Of a DNA stretch of 64,000 bases, positions 1 to 12,552 are shown piece by piece. The translations under genes and the position numbers were made by a program. How positions within the stretch are numbered: the first letter of the stretch is position 1; each line of letters begins with the position of its first letter. The DNA is from Mycolicibacterium nivoides (GTDB lineage Bacteria; Actinomycetota; Actinomycetes; Mycobacteriales; Mycobacteriaceae). Under the pieces are notes generated by a model that did no database searches, was not told where the DNA came from, and saw only the letters and a list, made by a program, of their open reading frames with translations. The DNA lies in the NCBI RefSeq assembly GCF_003855255.1, contig NZ_CP034072.1, positions 5,630,296 through 5,694,295 of the forward strand. The letters are read 5' to 3'.

Positions 1-351
1 ACGCAGGGTGGGCGCCAGCTCCACCACGGGGAATCCCAGCGGCAGCGCCTCCTCGACCATCTCCGGCGGTACCTGCTCGAATGTCCGCCCGACCTCGAAG
101 AACAACCCGGCCACACCGCGTTCGGCCAACCGCCGGATGTACAGCCGGCGGCCGGCGTCGCCCACGTCGAGCAGGCCCACACCGTTGGTCAACAGCACCT
201 CGTCACCGCGCAGCAGGCCCGCGATGTCGTAGAGATCGGTGGAATGGACCCAACGCACCGGGTGCTCGAGACTGTCATGACCGCTGAGCACGGCAGGACG
301 CGCCGACTGCAACGACGGGTGCGCCAACACGTCTCTCACGGTCAAGGACAT
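1..351 (-). CDS. PucR-family transcriptional regulator, N-terminal part (3' end beyond window)
   Basis: The ATG is at 351 on the minus strand and the frame stays open to the left edge, giving 117 residues. They start MSLTVRDVLAHPSLQSA and include HPVRWVHSTDL, GDEVLLTNGVGL and RGVAGLFFEVGR. This is the pattern of the PucR N-terminal sensor domain (purine-catabolism regulator family), which lies ahead of a C-terminal PucR helix-turn-helix; the latter would be outside the window. The gene is divergent from the epimerase-SDR-creatininase operon starting at 535, with about 180 bp between, so it is the natural candidate regulator of that operon. The family assignment is visible in the sequence; the effector and target are inferred. 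Confidence 0.8.
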   Translation of the reverse strand, partial: MSLTVRDVLAHPSLQSARPAVLSGHDSLEHPVRWVHSTDLYDIAGLLRGDEVLLTNGVGLLDVGDAGRRLYIRRLAERGVAGLFFEVGRTFEQVPPEMVEEALPLGFPVVELAPTLR

Positions 352-389
352 ACGACAGTATGACCCATGGAACCCCTCAAACCTATGAC

Positions 390-403
390 ACAACGTCCGT
401 TGT
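390..403. promoter_or_regulatory. Inverted repeat in the divergent pucR/epimerase promoter region
   Basis: ACAACG-TC-CGTTGT is a perfect 6+6 inverted repeat with a 2-bp spacer. It lies midway between the divergent regulator start (351) and the operon (455/535). A second short one, GTGAC-G-GTCAC, is at 455-465. Either could be an operator for the divergent PucR-type regulator. Only position and symmetry support this. Confidence 0.4.
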
Positions 404-454
404 CGCAGGGCCGACAGGCAGGCATTCTGGTCCACATAGGAGTGAGGAGCACAC

Positions 455-538
455 GTGACGGTCACACCGACGTCCGGACACTCCTCTGATCATGTTGCAG
501 CACAAGACGATTACCCCGATAGAGGAAGATTGCCATGA
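455..538 (+). CDS. Possible 27-codon leader ORF translationally coupled to the epimerase gene
   Basis: A GTG at 455 follows a purine-rich stretch (AGGAGTGAGGAGCACAC) that is a good ribosome binding site. The frame runs 27 codons (MTVTPTSGHSSDHV...) and its TGA (536-538) overlaps the ATG of the next gene (535) in the ATGA arrangement typical of translational coupling. The peptide is hydrophilic, with no Cys, no membrane segment and no family that I recognise. The epimerase also has its own Shine-Dalgarno (GAGGAAG), so coupling is not required. This could be a real small protein, a leader peptide or a chance ORF. Confidence 0.35.
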   Translation: MTVTPTSGHSSDHVAAQDDYPDRGRLP

Positions 539-1452
539 CCACACTCGTCACCGGCGGCCGCGGCTTCGTCGGCCGCCACGTGGTGGACCAGTTGCTCGCC
601 GACGGCGAACGCGTCGTCATGTACAACCGCGACTACTCCGTCGACCCCCGGGACGGAGTCGTGGCGGTCCTCGGCGAGCTGTTCGACATCCCGCGCCTGA
701 CCGAGACCCTCCGCACCTACGAGGTGGACCGCATCATCCACACCGCCGGCCAGAGTCATCCGGCGATCTCGATCGAACTGCCGGTCACCACCTTCGCGGC
801 CAATGCCGATGGCACGCTTGCGGTTTACGAAGCAGCCCGGATGACCGGCGTGCGTCGCATCGTGTTCTTCTCCTCGGAGTGCGCCCTGGGCAACATCACC
901 GAGGACGGACCCGTCACCGAGGACGTCAAGCCGGCGCCCACTACCGTCTACGGCGTCACCAAGGTGGCGGGCGAACTGCTGGGCAGCGCCTACAACTCCC
1001 TCTACGACATGGAAATCGTCTCGCTGCGCATCACCGAGGTGTACGGACCGGGCCTGTGGATGCCCAGCCTGCTGGGCGACATGATCCGGGCCGGCCTGCG
1101 CGGTGAGACCTTCACCCTCGAATCCGGCGGTGACCACGGGTTCCAGTTCGTCTACGTCGACGACGTCGCCACCGCCGCCCGGTTGGCGTCCACCACCGCC
1201 AACCTGACCCAGCAGGCGTACTTCGTCTCGGGCGGCGATCGGATGACGGTCTTCGAGACCGCCGACCTGCTGAAGAAGTTCCTGCCCGACGCCCGCTTCG
1301 ACATCGGTCCGGGCTACCTGCCCGACTGGGATCGACAGGTCCGGTTCGATCTGAGCCGGTCCGAGCGCGACCTCGGCTACGTACCGGGATGGGCGCTGGA
1401 GAAAGGTCTGGAGAAGCAGATCGAATGGCTGAGAGGACACGCACATGGGTGA
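535..1452 (+). CDS. NAD(P)-dependent epimerase/dehydratase (extended SDR)
   Basis: This is a 305-residue extended short-chain dehydrogenase/reductase. The nucleotide-binding motif TGGRGFVG is at residues 6-13, the catalytic YGVTK at 139-143, and the Ser pair near 113 precedes it. The family acts on nucleotide sugars, sugar lactones or similar polyols. No residue here fixes the substrate. ATG 535 has the ribosome binding site GAGGAAG about 8 bp upstream. The stop overlaps the next SDR start by 8 bp, so the two are co-translated. Together with the creatininase-family gene downstream and a PucR regulator divergent, the context suggests catabolism of a polyol or N-containing ring compound; that is inference. 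Confidence 0.85.
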   Translation: MTTLVTGGRGFVGRHVVDQLLADGERVVMYNRDYSVDPRDGVVAVLGELFDIPRLTETLRTYEVDRIIHTAGQSHPAISIELPVTTFAANADGTLAVYEAARMTGVRRIVFFSSECALGNITEDGPVTEDVKPAPTTVYGVTKVAGELLGSAYNSLYDMEIVSLRITEVYGPGLWMPSLLGDMIRAGLRGETFTLESGGDHGFQFVYVDDVATAARLASTTANLTQQAYFVSGGDRMTVFETADLLKKFLPDARFDIGPGYLPDWDRQVRFDLSRSERDLGYVPGWALEKGLEKQIEWLRGHAHG

Positions 1453-2242
1453 GATGACAAACCGCATTGCCCTGGTGAGCGGGGCCTCCTCCGGGATCGG
1501 GCTGGCCACCGCCGCCACCCTGGCCCGCGAAGGGGCCGACGTCGCCGTGCTGGCCCGGCCGCAGGACGACCTGACCGAAGCCGTCCGCGTTGTCGAGGAG
1601 CACGGCAGGCGCGCGCTGGCGGTCAGTGTCGACGTGCGGGATTCGGCCGCGGTACGCGCGGCGTTCGAACAAGTGGAAGACCAACTCGGTCCGATTGATG
1701 CGGTGCTCAACAACGCCGGAATATCCCGCGTCGCACCGCTTATCGAGACGACCGACGAGATCCTCGACGACCTGATGTCGATCAACGTGGCCGGATCGTT
1801 CTACGTGCTGCGCGAGGCGGCCCGCGTCATGCAGCCCCGGGGCGCCGGCGCCATCGTCAACACCGGCTCAGAACTGGCGCTCATGGGCCAGCCCGGCTTC
1901 GTCGCCTACACCGCCACCAAGGGCGCCATCGTGTCGATGACCCGCAGCGCCGCAGCGGAACTGGTGTCCTGGGGCATCCGGGTGAACTCGGTGTGTCCCG
2001 GCACCACCCGGACCCCTTTGTTGATGGTCGAGTTCGAGGACAGCGCCGACCCCGAGGCCGAGATCGCCGAAATCGCGGCCAGTGTCGCCGCCGGACGGTT
2101 CGGCGAACCGCAGGAGATCGCCGAGGCCGTGGTGTTCCTGCTGTCCGACCGGGCCAGCTATGCGGTCGGCACACACCTCGTCGTCGACGGCGGACGATCC
2201 AGCTGCATTCCCGCCGGCAACATCGGCGTTTCCCACCAGTGA
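1445..2242 (+). CDS. SDR family oxidoreductase (classical)
   Basis: This is a 265-residue classical short-chain dehydrogenase. The cofactor motif SGASSGIG is at residues 12-19, NNAG near 89-92, the catalytic Ser near 142, and YTATK has Y155 and K159. The C-terminal VDGG motif is typical of FabG-like SDRs. The start at 1445 lies inside the end of the epimerase gene; an in-frame ATG at 1454 (residue 4) is an alternative. It is followed after 14 bp by the creatininase-family gene, so the three genes look like one operon. It probably oxidises or reduces an intermediate of the same pathway. Substrate unknown. Confidence 0.85.
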   Translation: MGEMTNRIALVSGASSGIGLATAATLAREGADVAVLARPQDDLTEAVRVVEEHGRRALAVSVDVRDSAAVRAAFEQVEDQLGPIDAVLNNAGISRVAPLIETTDEILDDLMSINVAGSFYVLREAARVMQPRGAGAIVNTGSELALMGQPGFVAYTATKGAIVSMTRSAAAELVSWGIRVNSVCPGTTRTPLLMVEFEDSADPEAEIAEIAASVAAGRFGEPQEIAEAVVFLLSDRASYAVGTHLVVDGGRSSCIPAGNIGVSHQ

Positions 2243-2256
2243 CAAGGAATTTCGAC

Positions 2257-3030
2257 ATGGCTGAACAGAGACCCCGCATGTACCGGGACATGACCTGGCC
2301 GGAGATCGCCGAGGCGGCCCGGGCCGACATCCCGGTCGCCATCCCGATCGGCTCGACCGAGCAGCACGGCCACCACCTGCCGGTCTGCACCGACTGGCTC
2401 ATCCCCGAGAAGCTGCTGGAGGAGGCCAGCCGCCGGACCGACCTGGTCGTCGGGCAGTTCGTCCCGTTCGGATACCGCAGTCGCCCGGGTAGCGGTGGCG
2501 GACAACATATCCCGGGCACCCTGTCGCTGCGGGCCACCACGTACATCGCGCTGCTCGAGGACATCCTCAGTGAGCTGAAGCGGGCCGGGTTCCGCAACAT
2601 CGTGCTCTACAACTGGCACTACGAGAACAGCGGCTTCATCTACGAGCCCGCATTCCTGATCTCCGAGAAGCACCCGGACCTGAAGATCCTGGTGATGGAG
2701 GACGCCAACCCCGACTTCACCGCGGACCGCCAACAGGCCATCTGGCCGGACGGTTTCCCGGGCCTGGCGCTCGAGCATGCCGCCGTGATCGAGACCTCGC
2801 TACTGCTGCATCATGCGCCGCACCTGGTGCGGCCCGAGCACATCAAGGCCGACGCTCCCCAACGAGTCGTCAACCACGATGTGCTGCCGATCGACACCCG
2901 GATGTCCACCGCCAGCGGTGTCTTGTCGTCTCCCGAGGCCGCCACCGCCGAGAAGGGCAAGATGCTCACCGAGTGGATGGTCGACCGGCTGGTGGCGATC
3001 CTGGACGAGGAATTCGCCGAGCGCCGCTGA
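2257..3030 (+). CDS. Creatininase-family amidohydrolase
   Basis: This is a 257-residue protein, close to the length of Pseudomonas creatininase. The motif GSTEQHGHHLP at residues 32-42, D46, and NWHYEN at 119-124 supply E35, H37, D46, H121 and E123. These match the five metal ligands known for creatininase (E34, H36, D45, H120, E122) with an offset of one. The family hydrolyses cyclic amides or lactone-like bonds; members include creatinine amidohydrolase, MftE-like peptidases and the inositol-derivative hydrolase IolN. The neighbouring epimerase and SDR argue for a sugar or polyol pathway rather than creatinine. The ATG at 2257 lies 14 bp after the SDR stop; frames further upstream overlap the SDR and are rejected. 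Confidence 0.8.
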   Translation: MAEQRPRMYRDMTWPEIAEAARADIPVAIPIGSTEQHGHHLPVCTDWLIPEKLLEEASRRTDLVVGQFVPFGYRSRPGSGGGQHIPGTLSLRATTYIALLEDILSELKRAGFRNIVLYNWHYENSGFIYEPAFLISEKHPDLKILVMEDANPDFTADRQQAIWPDGFPGLALEHAAVIETSLLLHHAPHLVRPEHIKADAPQRVVNHDVLPIDTRMSTASGVLSSPEAATAEKGKMLTEWMVDRLVAILDEEFAERR

Positions 3031-3046
3031 TTTTCCTCTTCCCCTT

Positions 3047-3116
3047 GCACCGCGAGCGACCGTGTCTGTACGCCAACACGCCGTAATCTGCGTACTTTTG
3101 GGGTCGCTCGCGGTGC
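3047..3116. terminator. Long-loop inverted repeat between convergent genes (probable bidirectional terminator)
   Basis: GCACCGCGAGCGACC at 3047-3061 is exactly complementary to 3102-3116, forming a 15-bp stem with a loop of about 40 nt. It sits between the 3' ends of the creatininase gene (+) and lpd (-), where both strands need termination. There is no U-tract, as is usual for mycobacterial terminators. Confidence 0.6.
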
Positions 3117-3123
3117 TGGGTTG

Positions 3124-4491
3124 TCACCCGTGCAGGTGGAGTGGTGCTCCGGACACGGCCATCAGCGCCTCTCCCAACGCCTCGTTCTGCGTGGGGTGGG
3201 CGTGGACGAATCGGGCGGCCTCGTCGGCCTTGACGCCGAGGTTGTAGAGCATCTGGGCCTCACCGATCAGCTCCGAAACGCCGTGGCCGATCATGTGCAC
3301 GCCCGCCACCGTGCCGGCCGGGTCGACAACGAGCTTGATCGCCCCGGACGCCTTGAGGATCTGGCTGCGCCCGTTGCCGGCCAGGTCATAGGTGACGGTT
3401 TCCACCCCGTCGCCGTAGCGTTCCCGCGCCGCCTCCTCGGTGAGCCCCACCGAGGCGATCTCGGGGTTGCAGTAGGTGACCCGTGGGATACCGAGGTCCG
3501 CGACGGGCTCGGGGTTACGCCCGGCGATCTGCTCGGCGACGAAGATGCCCTGCTGAAACGCCCGGTGCGCCAACTGGAGTCCACCGACGATGTCGCCGAT
3601 CGCGTACACGCTCGGCACGCTCGTGTGCAGTGCGTCGTCGGTCACCACGAACCCGCGGTCGAGTGTCACCCCGGCCTCGGCGAGTCCGAGGTCGGCGGTA
3701 CGTGGGGACCGGCCGACGGCTACCAGCAGCACATCGGCGGACAACTCGTCGCCGGACTCCATGGTCACGCGCACTTCGCCGCGATCGGTGGCGACCGCGG
3801 TCAGCCGGGCTCCGGTTTTGGCGGTGATCCGGCGGCGCCGGAACAACCGCTCCAGATAGGTGGAGATGGCGGCGTCCTCATTGGGCACCAGCCGTGGCAG
3901 CGCTTCGACGATGGTCACCTTGGTGCCGAACGAGGCCCACAGACTGGCGAATTCGACGCCGATCACGCCGCCGCCGAGGATGATCGCCGATTCGGGGATG
4001 GTCTCCAGTTCCAGGGCCTGATCGCTGGTGAGTACCCGATCGGACGGCGCGATGAGTCCGGGGAGCTTCGGCGCCGACCCGGTGGCCAGCACGATCGATT
4101 TTCCGGTGATGGTGGTGCCGTCGACCTCGACGGTGGTGGGCCCGGTCAGTCTGCCCCGGCCGTTGACGACGGTGATGCCGAGCGTGTCGATCAGCCCGGA
4201 AAGCCCCTTGTGCAGGCGTGCCACCACGGTGTTCTTGAAGCCGTGCAGCTTCTCCGGGTCGACACCGTGGAACGCCACGTTGACCCCGAATTGTGCTGCG
4301 GTGCGGGCAGTATCGGCGACCTCGGCCGCATGCAACAGCGCCTTGGTGGGGATGCAGCCGCGGTGCAGGCAGGTGCCGCCCACCTGGGCCTCGTCGATCA
4401 GGATGACAGACAACCCAAGCTGCGACGCACGGATCGCGGCGGCGTACCCGCCGGGGCCGCCGCCGAGGATGACGACATCTGCTGTACTCAC
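3124..4491 (-). CDS. lpd: Dihydrolipoyl dehydrogenase (E3 / L-protein)
   Basis: This is a 455-residue flavoprotein disulfide reductase that reoxidises dihydrolipoyl groups with NAD+. The FAD-binding GGGPGG is at residues 10-15, and the redox disulfide [10 protein letters not shown] holds C41 and C46. An NAD-binding GGGVIGVE lies mid-protein, and the C-terminal [14 protein letters not shown] holds the His-Glu dyad. GTG 4491 is chosen because AAGGAG lies 5-6 bp upstream and the protein begins directly at the FAD fold; longer in-frame extensions overlap lipA and look like shadow coding. The start overlaps the lipA stop by 4 bp (GTGA). It is last in the riboswitch-controlled glycine operon, so its main partner is probably lipoyl-GcvH, though it could also serve 2-oxoacid dehydrogenases. 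Confidence 0.92.
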   Translation of the reverse strand: MSTADVVILGGGPGGYAAAIRASQLGLSVILIDEAQVGGTCLHRGCIPTKALLHAAEVADTARTAAQFGVNVAFHGVDPEKLHGFKNTVVARLHKGLSGLIDTLGITVVNGRGRLTGPTTVEVDGTTITGKSIVLATGSAPKLPGLIAPSDRVLTSDQALELETIPESAIILGGGVIGVEFASLWASFGTKVTIVEALPRLVPNEDAAISTYLERLFRRRRITAKTGARLTAVATDRGEVRVTMESGDELSADVLLVAVGRSPRTADLGLAEAGVTLDRGFVVTDDALHTSVPSVYAIGDIVGGLQLAHRAFQQGIFVAEQIAGRNPEPVADLGIPRVTYCNPEIASVGLTEEAARERYGDGVETVTYDLAGNGRSQILKASGAIKLVVDPAGTVAGVHMIGHGVSELIGEAQMLYNLGVKADEAARFVHAHPTQNEALGEALMAVSGAPLHLHG

Positions 4492-5429
4492 GAATGGCTC
4501 CTTGAAAGTTTGATTGCGGTACGTGCCTGGGTGTAGAGCCGCCCGGCCCGGTAGGACGAACGCACCAGCGGGCCGGACATCACTCCGAGGAAGCCGATCT
4601 CGCGGGCGATGCCGTCGAGGTCGGTGAACTCGTCTGGGGTGACCCAGCGTTCGATGGGGTGGTGCCGCGGCGTGGGCCGCAGGTACTGGGTGATGGTGAT
4701 CAGCTGGCATCCGGCAGCATGCAGATCCCGCAGGGCCTGCACGATCTCCTCGATGGTCTCCCCCATGCCGAGGATCAGGTTCGACTTCGTGATCAGGTCT
4801 TGGCTGCGGGCCCGTTCGATCACCCCGAGCGAGCGCTCGTAGTCGAAGCCGGGCCGGATGCGGCGGAAGATCCGCGGCACGGTTTCCAGATTGTGCGCAA
4901 GGACTTCCGGTGCCGCATCGAAGACTTCGTCGAGTTGTTCGGGGGTACCGGTGAAATCGGGGATGAGCAGTTCGACGCCGGTCCCCGGGCAGGCCGCATG
5001 GATCTGGCGCACGGTCTCGGCGTACAACCACGCGCCGCCGTCGGTCAGGTCGTCGCGCGCCACCCCGGTCACGGTCGCGTAGCGCAACTGCATCTGCGCC
5101 ACGGATTCGGCCACCCGCCGGGGTTCATCCCGGTCCAGCGGCTCGGGGCGTCCGGTGGCGATCTGGCAGAAATCGCAGCGCCGCGTGCATTGGTCACCGC
5201 CGATCAGGAAGGTCGCCTCGCGGGCTTCCCAGCATTCGAAGATGTTGGGGCAGCCCGCTTCCTGACACACCGTGTGCAGGTCGTTGCGCTGCACGAGCGA
5301 GGCCAGCTCACGGTATTCGGGTCCGGTCCGCAGCTGCGTCTTCATCCAAGCCGGTTTGCGTTCGACCGGGGTCTGCGCGTTGCGGACCTCCAGGCGCAGC
5401 AGGCGGCGACCTTCCGGGGTGACGGTCAT
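4488..5429 (-). CDS. lipA: Lipoyl synthase
   Basis: This is a radical-SAM enzyme that inserts two sulfurs into octanoyl groups on carrier proteins such as GcvH. The auxiliary cluster cysteines are C55, C60 and C66 ([12 protein letters not shown]), and the radical-[11 protein letters not shown] holds C81, C85 and C88. The C-terminal RSSYRAG supplies the serine ligand typical of LipA. ATG 5429 ([15 protein letters not shown]) matches the N-terminus expected of mycobacterial LipA; an in-frame ATG at 5441 would add four residues and overlap the sdaA stop. At 313 residues it is full length. Mycobacteria usually keep lipA beside lipB elsewhere, so this is probably a second, glycine-operon copy; the main copy cannot be seen here. 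Confidence 0.92.
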   Translation of the reverse strand: MTVTPEGRRLLRLEVRNAQTPVERKPAWMKTQLRTGPEYRELASLVQRNDLHTVCQEAGCPNIFECWEAREATFLIGGDQCTRRCDFCQIATGRPEPLDRDEPRRVAESVAQMQLRYATVTGVARDDLTDGGAWLYAETVRQIHAACPGTGVELLIPDFTGTPEQLDEVFDAAPEVLAHNLETVPRIFRRIRPGFDYERSLGVIERARSQDLITKSNLILGMGETIEEIVQALRDLHAAGCQLITITQYLRPTPRHHPIERWVTPDEFTDLDGIAREIGFLGVMSGPLVRSSYRAGRLYTQARTAIKLSRSHS

Positions 5430-5434
5430 ATCCC

Positions 5435-6820
5435 TCAGCATTCGACGACGTTGACGGAGACGTTGACTGCCAGCCCGCCCATGGATGTCTCCTTGTACTT
5501 GGCGCTCATGTCCATCCCGGTGGCACGCATCGTCTCGATGACCTGGTCCAGGCTCACCCGGTGGGTGCCGTCACCGCGCAGCGCCATGCGGGCGGCGTTG
5601 ATCGCCTTGCCCGCCGAGATGGCGTTGCGCTCGATGCACGGGATCTGCACCAGGCCGCCGATCGGATCGCACGTGAGGCCGAGGCTGTGCTCCATGGCGA
5701 TCTCTGCGGCATTCTCGACCTGTCGCGGTGTGCCACCCAGGATTTCGGCCAGGCCGCCCGCGGCCATCGACGCCGCGGAGCCGACCTCACCCTGACAACC
5801 GACCTCGGCTCCCGAGATCGAGGCCCGCTCCTTGTACAGCGATCCGATCGCTCCGGCGGTCAGCAGGAACCGGACGGTGGTGTCGTCCGGGTCGGCGATT
5901 CCGGACGGGGTGTAGCGCAACGCGTAGTGCAGCACCGCCGGGATGATCCCGGCCGCCCCGTTGGTCGGCGCGGTCACGATCCGGCCGCCCGATGCGTTTT
6001 CCTCATTGACCGCGAGTGCCACCAGGTTCACCCAGTCCTCGGCGAAGGCCGGATCACGCTGCGGGTCTTCGGCGTCGAGCCGGACGAACCAGTCCCTGGC
6101 GCGGCGGCGGACCTGCAGGTTGCCCGGCAGATAGCCATCGCGGGCCATCCCGTTGGCCTGGCACGCGACCATGACGTCGCGGATGTGCAGGAGACGTGCC
6201 CGCACCTCTGCTTCGCTCCGGTTCACGCGTTCCTGCCGCATCATCGCCTGGCTCACCGACAGCCCGTCCCGCTCGGTCAGGGCCAGCAGTTCGGCGGCCG
6301 AGTGGAACGAGCCGTCGGCGTCTGCTCCCGCCCCTTCCTGCTGAGCCGGTGCACTTTCGGTGACGACGAAACCGCCTCCCACCGAGAAGTAGGTCTCGCG
6401 GTAGAGCACGTCACCACCTGCCGAGAACGCCGTCAATGTCATGGCATTCGGGTGCTGGGCGAGCTGGCGGCCCGGTTGCAGATGCATGTCGGATTCGGTC
6501 AGCGCGATGACGATCCGGCCGGCCAGTTGGATCTTTCCGTCGGCCCGAATGGTCGCCAGCCGCCGTTCCATCTCGTCGGTCTCGATCGTCTCGGGCCGGT
6601 AGCCCTCGAGACCAAGCAGGATGGCCGGCATGGTGCCGTGCCCGGCACCGGTCGCCGCCAGCGAGCCGAACAGATCCACACCGACCTCGGCGACGTGATC
6701 GACCATGTCGCGACCGACGAGTTCGTCGACGAACATCCCGGCCGCCCGCATCGGGCCGACGGTGTGTGAGCTCGACGGGCCGATCCCCACCGAGAACAGG
6801 TCGAACACGCTGACCGCCAT
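5435..6820 (-). CDS. sdaA: L-serine ammonia-lyase (iron-sulfur type)
   Basis: This is a 461-residue single-chain L-serine dehydratase converting serine to pyruvate and ammonia. The N-terminal [12 protein letters not shown] motif, the central [15 protein letters not shown], and the C-terminal cysteine-containing segments [29 protein letters not shown] and [15 protein letters not shown] are all diagnostic of the [4Fe-4S] SdaA family. It starts 2 bp after the glyA stop. In this operon it drains serine made by GlyA and GcvPTH into pyruvate, completing a glycine and serine degradation route. Confidence 0.93.
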   Translation of the reverse strand: MAVSVFDLFSVGIGPSSSHTVGPMRAAGMFVDELVGRDMVDHVAEVGVDLFGSLAATGAGHGTMPAILLGLEGYRPETIETDEMERRLATIRADGKIQLAGRIVIALTESDMHLQPGRQLAQHPNAMTLTAFSAGGDVLYRETYFSVGGGFVVTESAPAQQEGAGADADGSFHSAAELLALTERDGLSVSQAMMRQERVNRSEAEVRARLLHIRDVMVACQANGMARDGYLPGNLQVRRRARDWFVRLDAEDPQRDPAFAEDWVNLVALAVNEENASGGRIVTAPTNGAAGIIPAVLHYALRYTPSGIADPDDTTVRFLLTAGAIGSLYKERASISGAEVGCQGEVGSAASMAAGGLAEILGGTPRQVENAAEIAMEHSLGLTCDPIGGLVQIPCIERNAISAGKAINAARMALRGDGTHRVSLDQVIETMRATGMDMSAKYKETSMGGLAVNVSVNVVEC

Positions 6821-6822
6821 GG

Positions 6823-8091
6823 CTACAGCCCCGGGTAGAGCGGGAATTGCTCGGCCAGCGTACGCACCTGCGCTGCAAGGGGTTCGGTGTCGGCGTCGCC
6901 CTCGGCGATGAGCGCGGCGGCGATGACGTCGGCGACGCGGGCGAATTCCTCGTCACCGAATCCGCGGGCGGCCAGCGCCGGGGTGCCGATGCGCAGCCCC
7001 GAGGTGACCATCGGCGGCCGGGGATCGAACGGCACCGCGTTGCGGTTCACGGTGATACCGACCGCGTCGAGCCGGTCCTCGGCCTGCTGCCCGTCGATGG
7101 CGGCGTTCCGCAGATCCACCAGCACCAGGTGCACGTCGGTGCCGCCGGTGAGGACGGTGATTCCCGCGTCCTTGACGTCGGGCCGGCTCAGCCGCTCGGC
7201 CAAGATCTGCGCGCCGCGGAGAACCCGCTGTTGACGTTCGGCGAACTCCGGCTGGGCGGCCATCTTGAATCCGACTGCCTTGGCGGCGATGACGTGCTCC
7301 AGCGGTCCGCCCTGTTGCCCGGGGAACACCGCCGAGTTGATCTTCTTGGCGATGTCGGCCTCGTTGGTGAGGATGACGCCGCCGCGCGGCCCACCCAGGG
7401 TCTTGTGGGTTGTGGAGGTCACGACGTGGGCGTGCGGCACCGGGGACGGATGCAGGCCGGCTGCGACCAGGCCCGCGAAGTGAGCCATGTCGACCATCAG
7501 GTAGGCGCCGACCTCGTCGGCGATCTCGCGGAACCGGGCGAAGTCCAGCTGCCGCGGGTACGCCGACCATCCGCCGATGATCAGCTGCGGCCGGTGTTCC
7601 CGCGCAGCTTCGGCAACGGCATCCATATCGACGAGGAAGTCCTCCTTGGACACCCCGTAAGCGGCGACGTTGTACAGCTTGCCGGAGAAGTTCAGTCGCA
7701 TGCCGTGGGTCAGGTGTCCACCGCAGTCCAGGGACAGGCCGAGGATGGTGTCGCCCGGCTTGATCAGCGCGTGCATCACCGAGGCGTTGGCCTGCGCACC
7801 CGAATGGGGTTGCACATTGGCGAATTCCGCTCCGAACAACGACTTCACCCGGTCGATGGCCAGCCGTTCGATCACGTCGATGTGCTCACAGCCGCCGTAG
7901 TAGCGCCGGCCCGGATACCCTTCGGCGTACTTGTTGGTCAGTACCGAACCCTGCGCCTGCATGACCGCGAGCGGAGCGTGGTTCTCCGAGGCGATCATCT
8001 CCAGTCCCAGCCGCTGCCGGTGCAGTTCGTCGCCGATCGCCGAGAAGATCTCGGGGTCGAAGTCGGCGAGGCGTTCGTCGAGGATGCTCAT
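6823..8091 (-). CDS. glyA: Serine hydroxymethyltransferase
   Basis: This is a 422-residue PLP enzyme that interconverts serine and glycine with methylene-tetrahydrofolate. The PLP lysine lies in [14 protein letters not shown], and the folate/active-site segments [23 protein letters not shown] and [12 protein letters not shown] are present. It sits 2 bp from both gcvH and sdaA. In this operon it would condense glycine with the C1 unit released by glycine cleavage to make serine for SdaA. Another glyA copy for general C1 metabolism is likely elsewhere; that is inference. Confidence 0.94.
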   Translation of the reverse strand: MSILDERLADFDPEIFSAIGDELHRQRLGLEMIASENHAPLAVMQAQGSVLTNKYAEGYPGRRYYGGCEHIDVIERLAIDRVKSLFGAEFANVQPHSGAQANASVMHALIKPGDTILGLSLDCGGHLTHGMRLNFSGKLYNVAAYGVSKEDFLVDMDAVAEAAREHRPQLIIGGWSAYPRQLDFARFREIADEVGAYLMVDMAHFAGLVAAGLHPSPVPHAHVVTSTTHKTLGGPRGGVILTNEADIAKKINSAVFPGQQGGPLEHVIAAKAVGFKMAAQPEFAERQQRVLRGAQILAERLSRPDVKDAGITVLTGGTDVHLVLVDLRNAAIDGQQAEDRLDAVGITVNRNAVPFDPRPPMVTSGLRIGTPALAARGFGDEEFARVADVIAAALIAEGDADTEPLAAQVRTLAEQFPLYPGL

Positions 8092-8093
8092 GG

Positions 8094-8492
8094 CTAGGCC
8101 TCGCTCTTCTCTGCGTATTCGGCTGCGGTCAACAGGTTTCCCGCCTCGGTCGCCTGCACCTCGAACAGCCAGCCGGATCCGTAGGGATCGGACGTGACGA
8201 GGGCGGGATCGTCGACGGCTTCGGTATTGACCGCCGTGACGGTGCCACTCACTGGCGGGTAGAGCTCGGACACGGTCTTGGTGGATTCCACCTCGCCGCA
8301 GCTTTCGCCTGCGGTGATGGTGGACCCGACCTCGGGCAGGTCGAGGTACACCAGGTCACCGAGCGCGGCGGCGGCGACCGAGGTGATCCCGACCTTGACC
8401 GGGGTGTCCGGCAGTGCGGCACCGGGTGCGATGAGCACCCACTCGTGCTCTTCGGTGTAGCTACGGTCGTCGGGGATTGTCTGAGTGGTCAT
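8094..8492 (-). CDS. gcvH: Glycine cleavage system H protein
   Basis: This is a 132-residue lipoyl carrier. The lipoylated lysine is K72 in [18 protein letters not shown], preceded by EEHEWVL and [19 protein letters not shown] as in GcvH. It shuttles the aminomethyl group between the P, T and L proteins. LipA, encoded two genes downstream, can supply its cofactor. Spacing is 2 bp to glyA and 11 bp to gcvT. Confidence 0.95.
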   Translation of the reverse strand: MTTQTIPDDRSYTEEHEWVLIAPGAALPDTPVKVGITSVAAAALGDLVYLDLPEVGSTITAGESCGEVESTKTVSELYPPVSGTVTAVNTEAVDDPALVTSDPYGSGWLFEVQATEAGNLLTAAEYAEKSEA

Positions 8493-8503
8493 GTCGGGTC
8501 CTT

Positions 8504-9612
8504 TCAGCTGCGGCGGTAGAACGGCGCCGGGGTGATTTCGAACTGTTCTTTCTTGCCGCGGATGTCGACCTGCACGACGGTTCCGGGTTCGGCCAGCCCC
8601 GTGTCGAGGTAGGCCAGTGCGATCGGGTAACCAAGGGTCGGCGACAACGCGCCTGACGTCACCATTCCCACCGCGGCCCCGTCGGTGTTCTCGACGGTGT
8701 AACCGGCCCGGGCCGCGCGGCGGGTCGCGCCCTTCAGCCCTACCAGGACACGCGAGACCGGCAACTCGGAAAGTCCTTGCAGCGCATCGCGTCCGACGAA
8801 CTCCTTACCCAGGCGGACGACCTTGCCCAGGCCGGCCGCATACGGGTTGAGCTCGCGGGTGAGCTCGTGTCCGTAGAGCGCCATTCCGGCCTCGAGTCGC
8901 AAGGTGTCGCGGCAGGCCAGCCCCGCGGGCAACCCACCGACCTCGGTGGTGGCCGCCAGCAAGGCCCGCCACAACTCCACCGCCTGCGCGTTGGGCACGT
9001 AGAGCTCGAAGCCGTCCTCGCCGGTGTAGCCGGTACGCGCCAACAGCACATCGATACCGGCGACCTGCGCCGCGGTCACCGCGTAGTACTTGAGATGCGC
9101 GACCAGTTCCAGCTGCTCGTCGGGCACCAGAGAGCTGACGATGCCTTCCGCCGCGGGCCCCTGAACGGCTATCAGTGCGGTGCTGGCCGACTGGTCGTCG
9201 ACGTCGGCATCGAATTGTGCGGCCCGGCTCGACAGTTCACGTGCCACGGTGGGGGCGTTCGCGGCATTGGCGACCACCAGGAAGCGGTCGTCGGCGAGCC
9301 GGTAGACGACCAGATCATCGATCACGCCGCCGTCGGCATCGCACATGAGCGAGTACTTGGCCCGGCCCATGCCGATCTTGGACGCCTCGCCGACCAACGC
9401 GAAGTCCAGCGCCTCGCCGGCTTGAGGCCCCGTGATGGCGATCTCGCCCATGTGGGACAGGTCGAACAACCCGGCGGTCTCCCGGACCGCCTTGTGCTCA
9501 GCCAGTTCACTGCCGTACTTCAGCGGCATTGCCCAGCCGGCGAAGTCGGTGAACGCGGCACCCAATCCCCGATGTTCGTCGAGCAGCGGTGAGGCCGGGG
9601 TGTGGTTGTCGG

Positions 9613-9616
<4 letters not shown>
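8504..9616 (-). CDS. gcvT: Aminomethyltransferase (glycine cleavage T protein)
   Basis: This is a 370-residue folate-dependent aminomethyltransferase that releases ammonia and forms methylene-tetrahydrofolate from the H-protein-bound intermediate. N-terminal [18 protein letters not shown], the [10 protein letters not shown] segment, [14 protein letters not shown] and [18 protein letters not shown] are hallmark GcvT motifs. The ATG at 9616 overlaps the gcvP stop (ATGA) and has GGAGG upstream inside gcvP. Frames extending further upstream are only gcvP read out of frame. Confidence 0.95.
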
Positions 9617-12486
<2,870 letters not shown>

Positions 12487-12552
12487 GAGGCGACTCCGGT
12501 TTCGGGCATCGCGGTTACACGATGCGTCGTGAAGTGACACCTCCCCGCTCTG

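Noticed and set aside
4492..5031. Long N-terminal extension of the lpd reading frame
   Set aside because: It lies inside lipA in another frame, is Arg/Pro-rich shadow coding, and the FAD fold starts at GTG 4491 with a good ribosome binding site.
12487..12540. GTG 12540 as the gcvP start
   Set aside because: The only purine-rich box abuts that codon; ATG 12486 has GGAG at correct spacing and begins at the conserved N-terminus.
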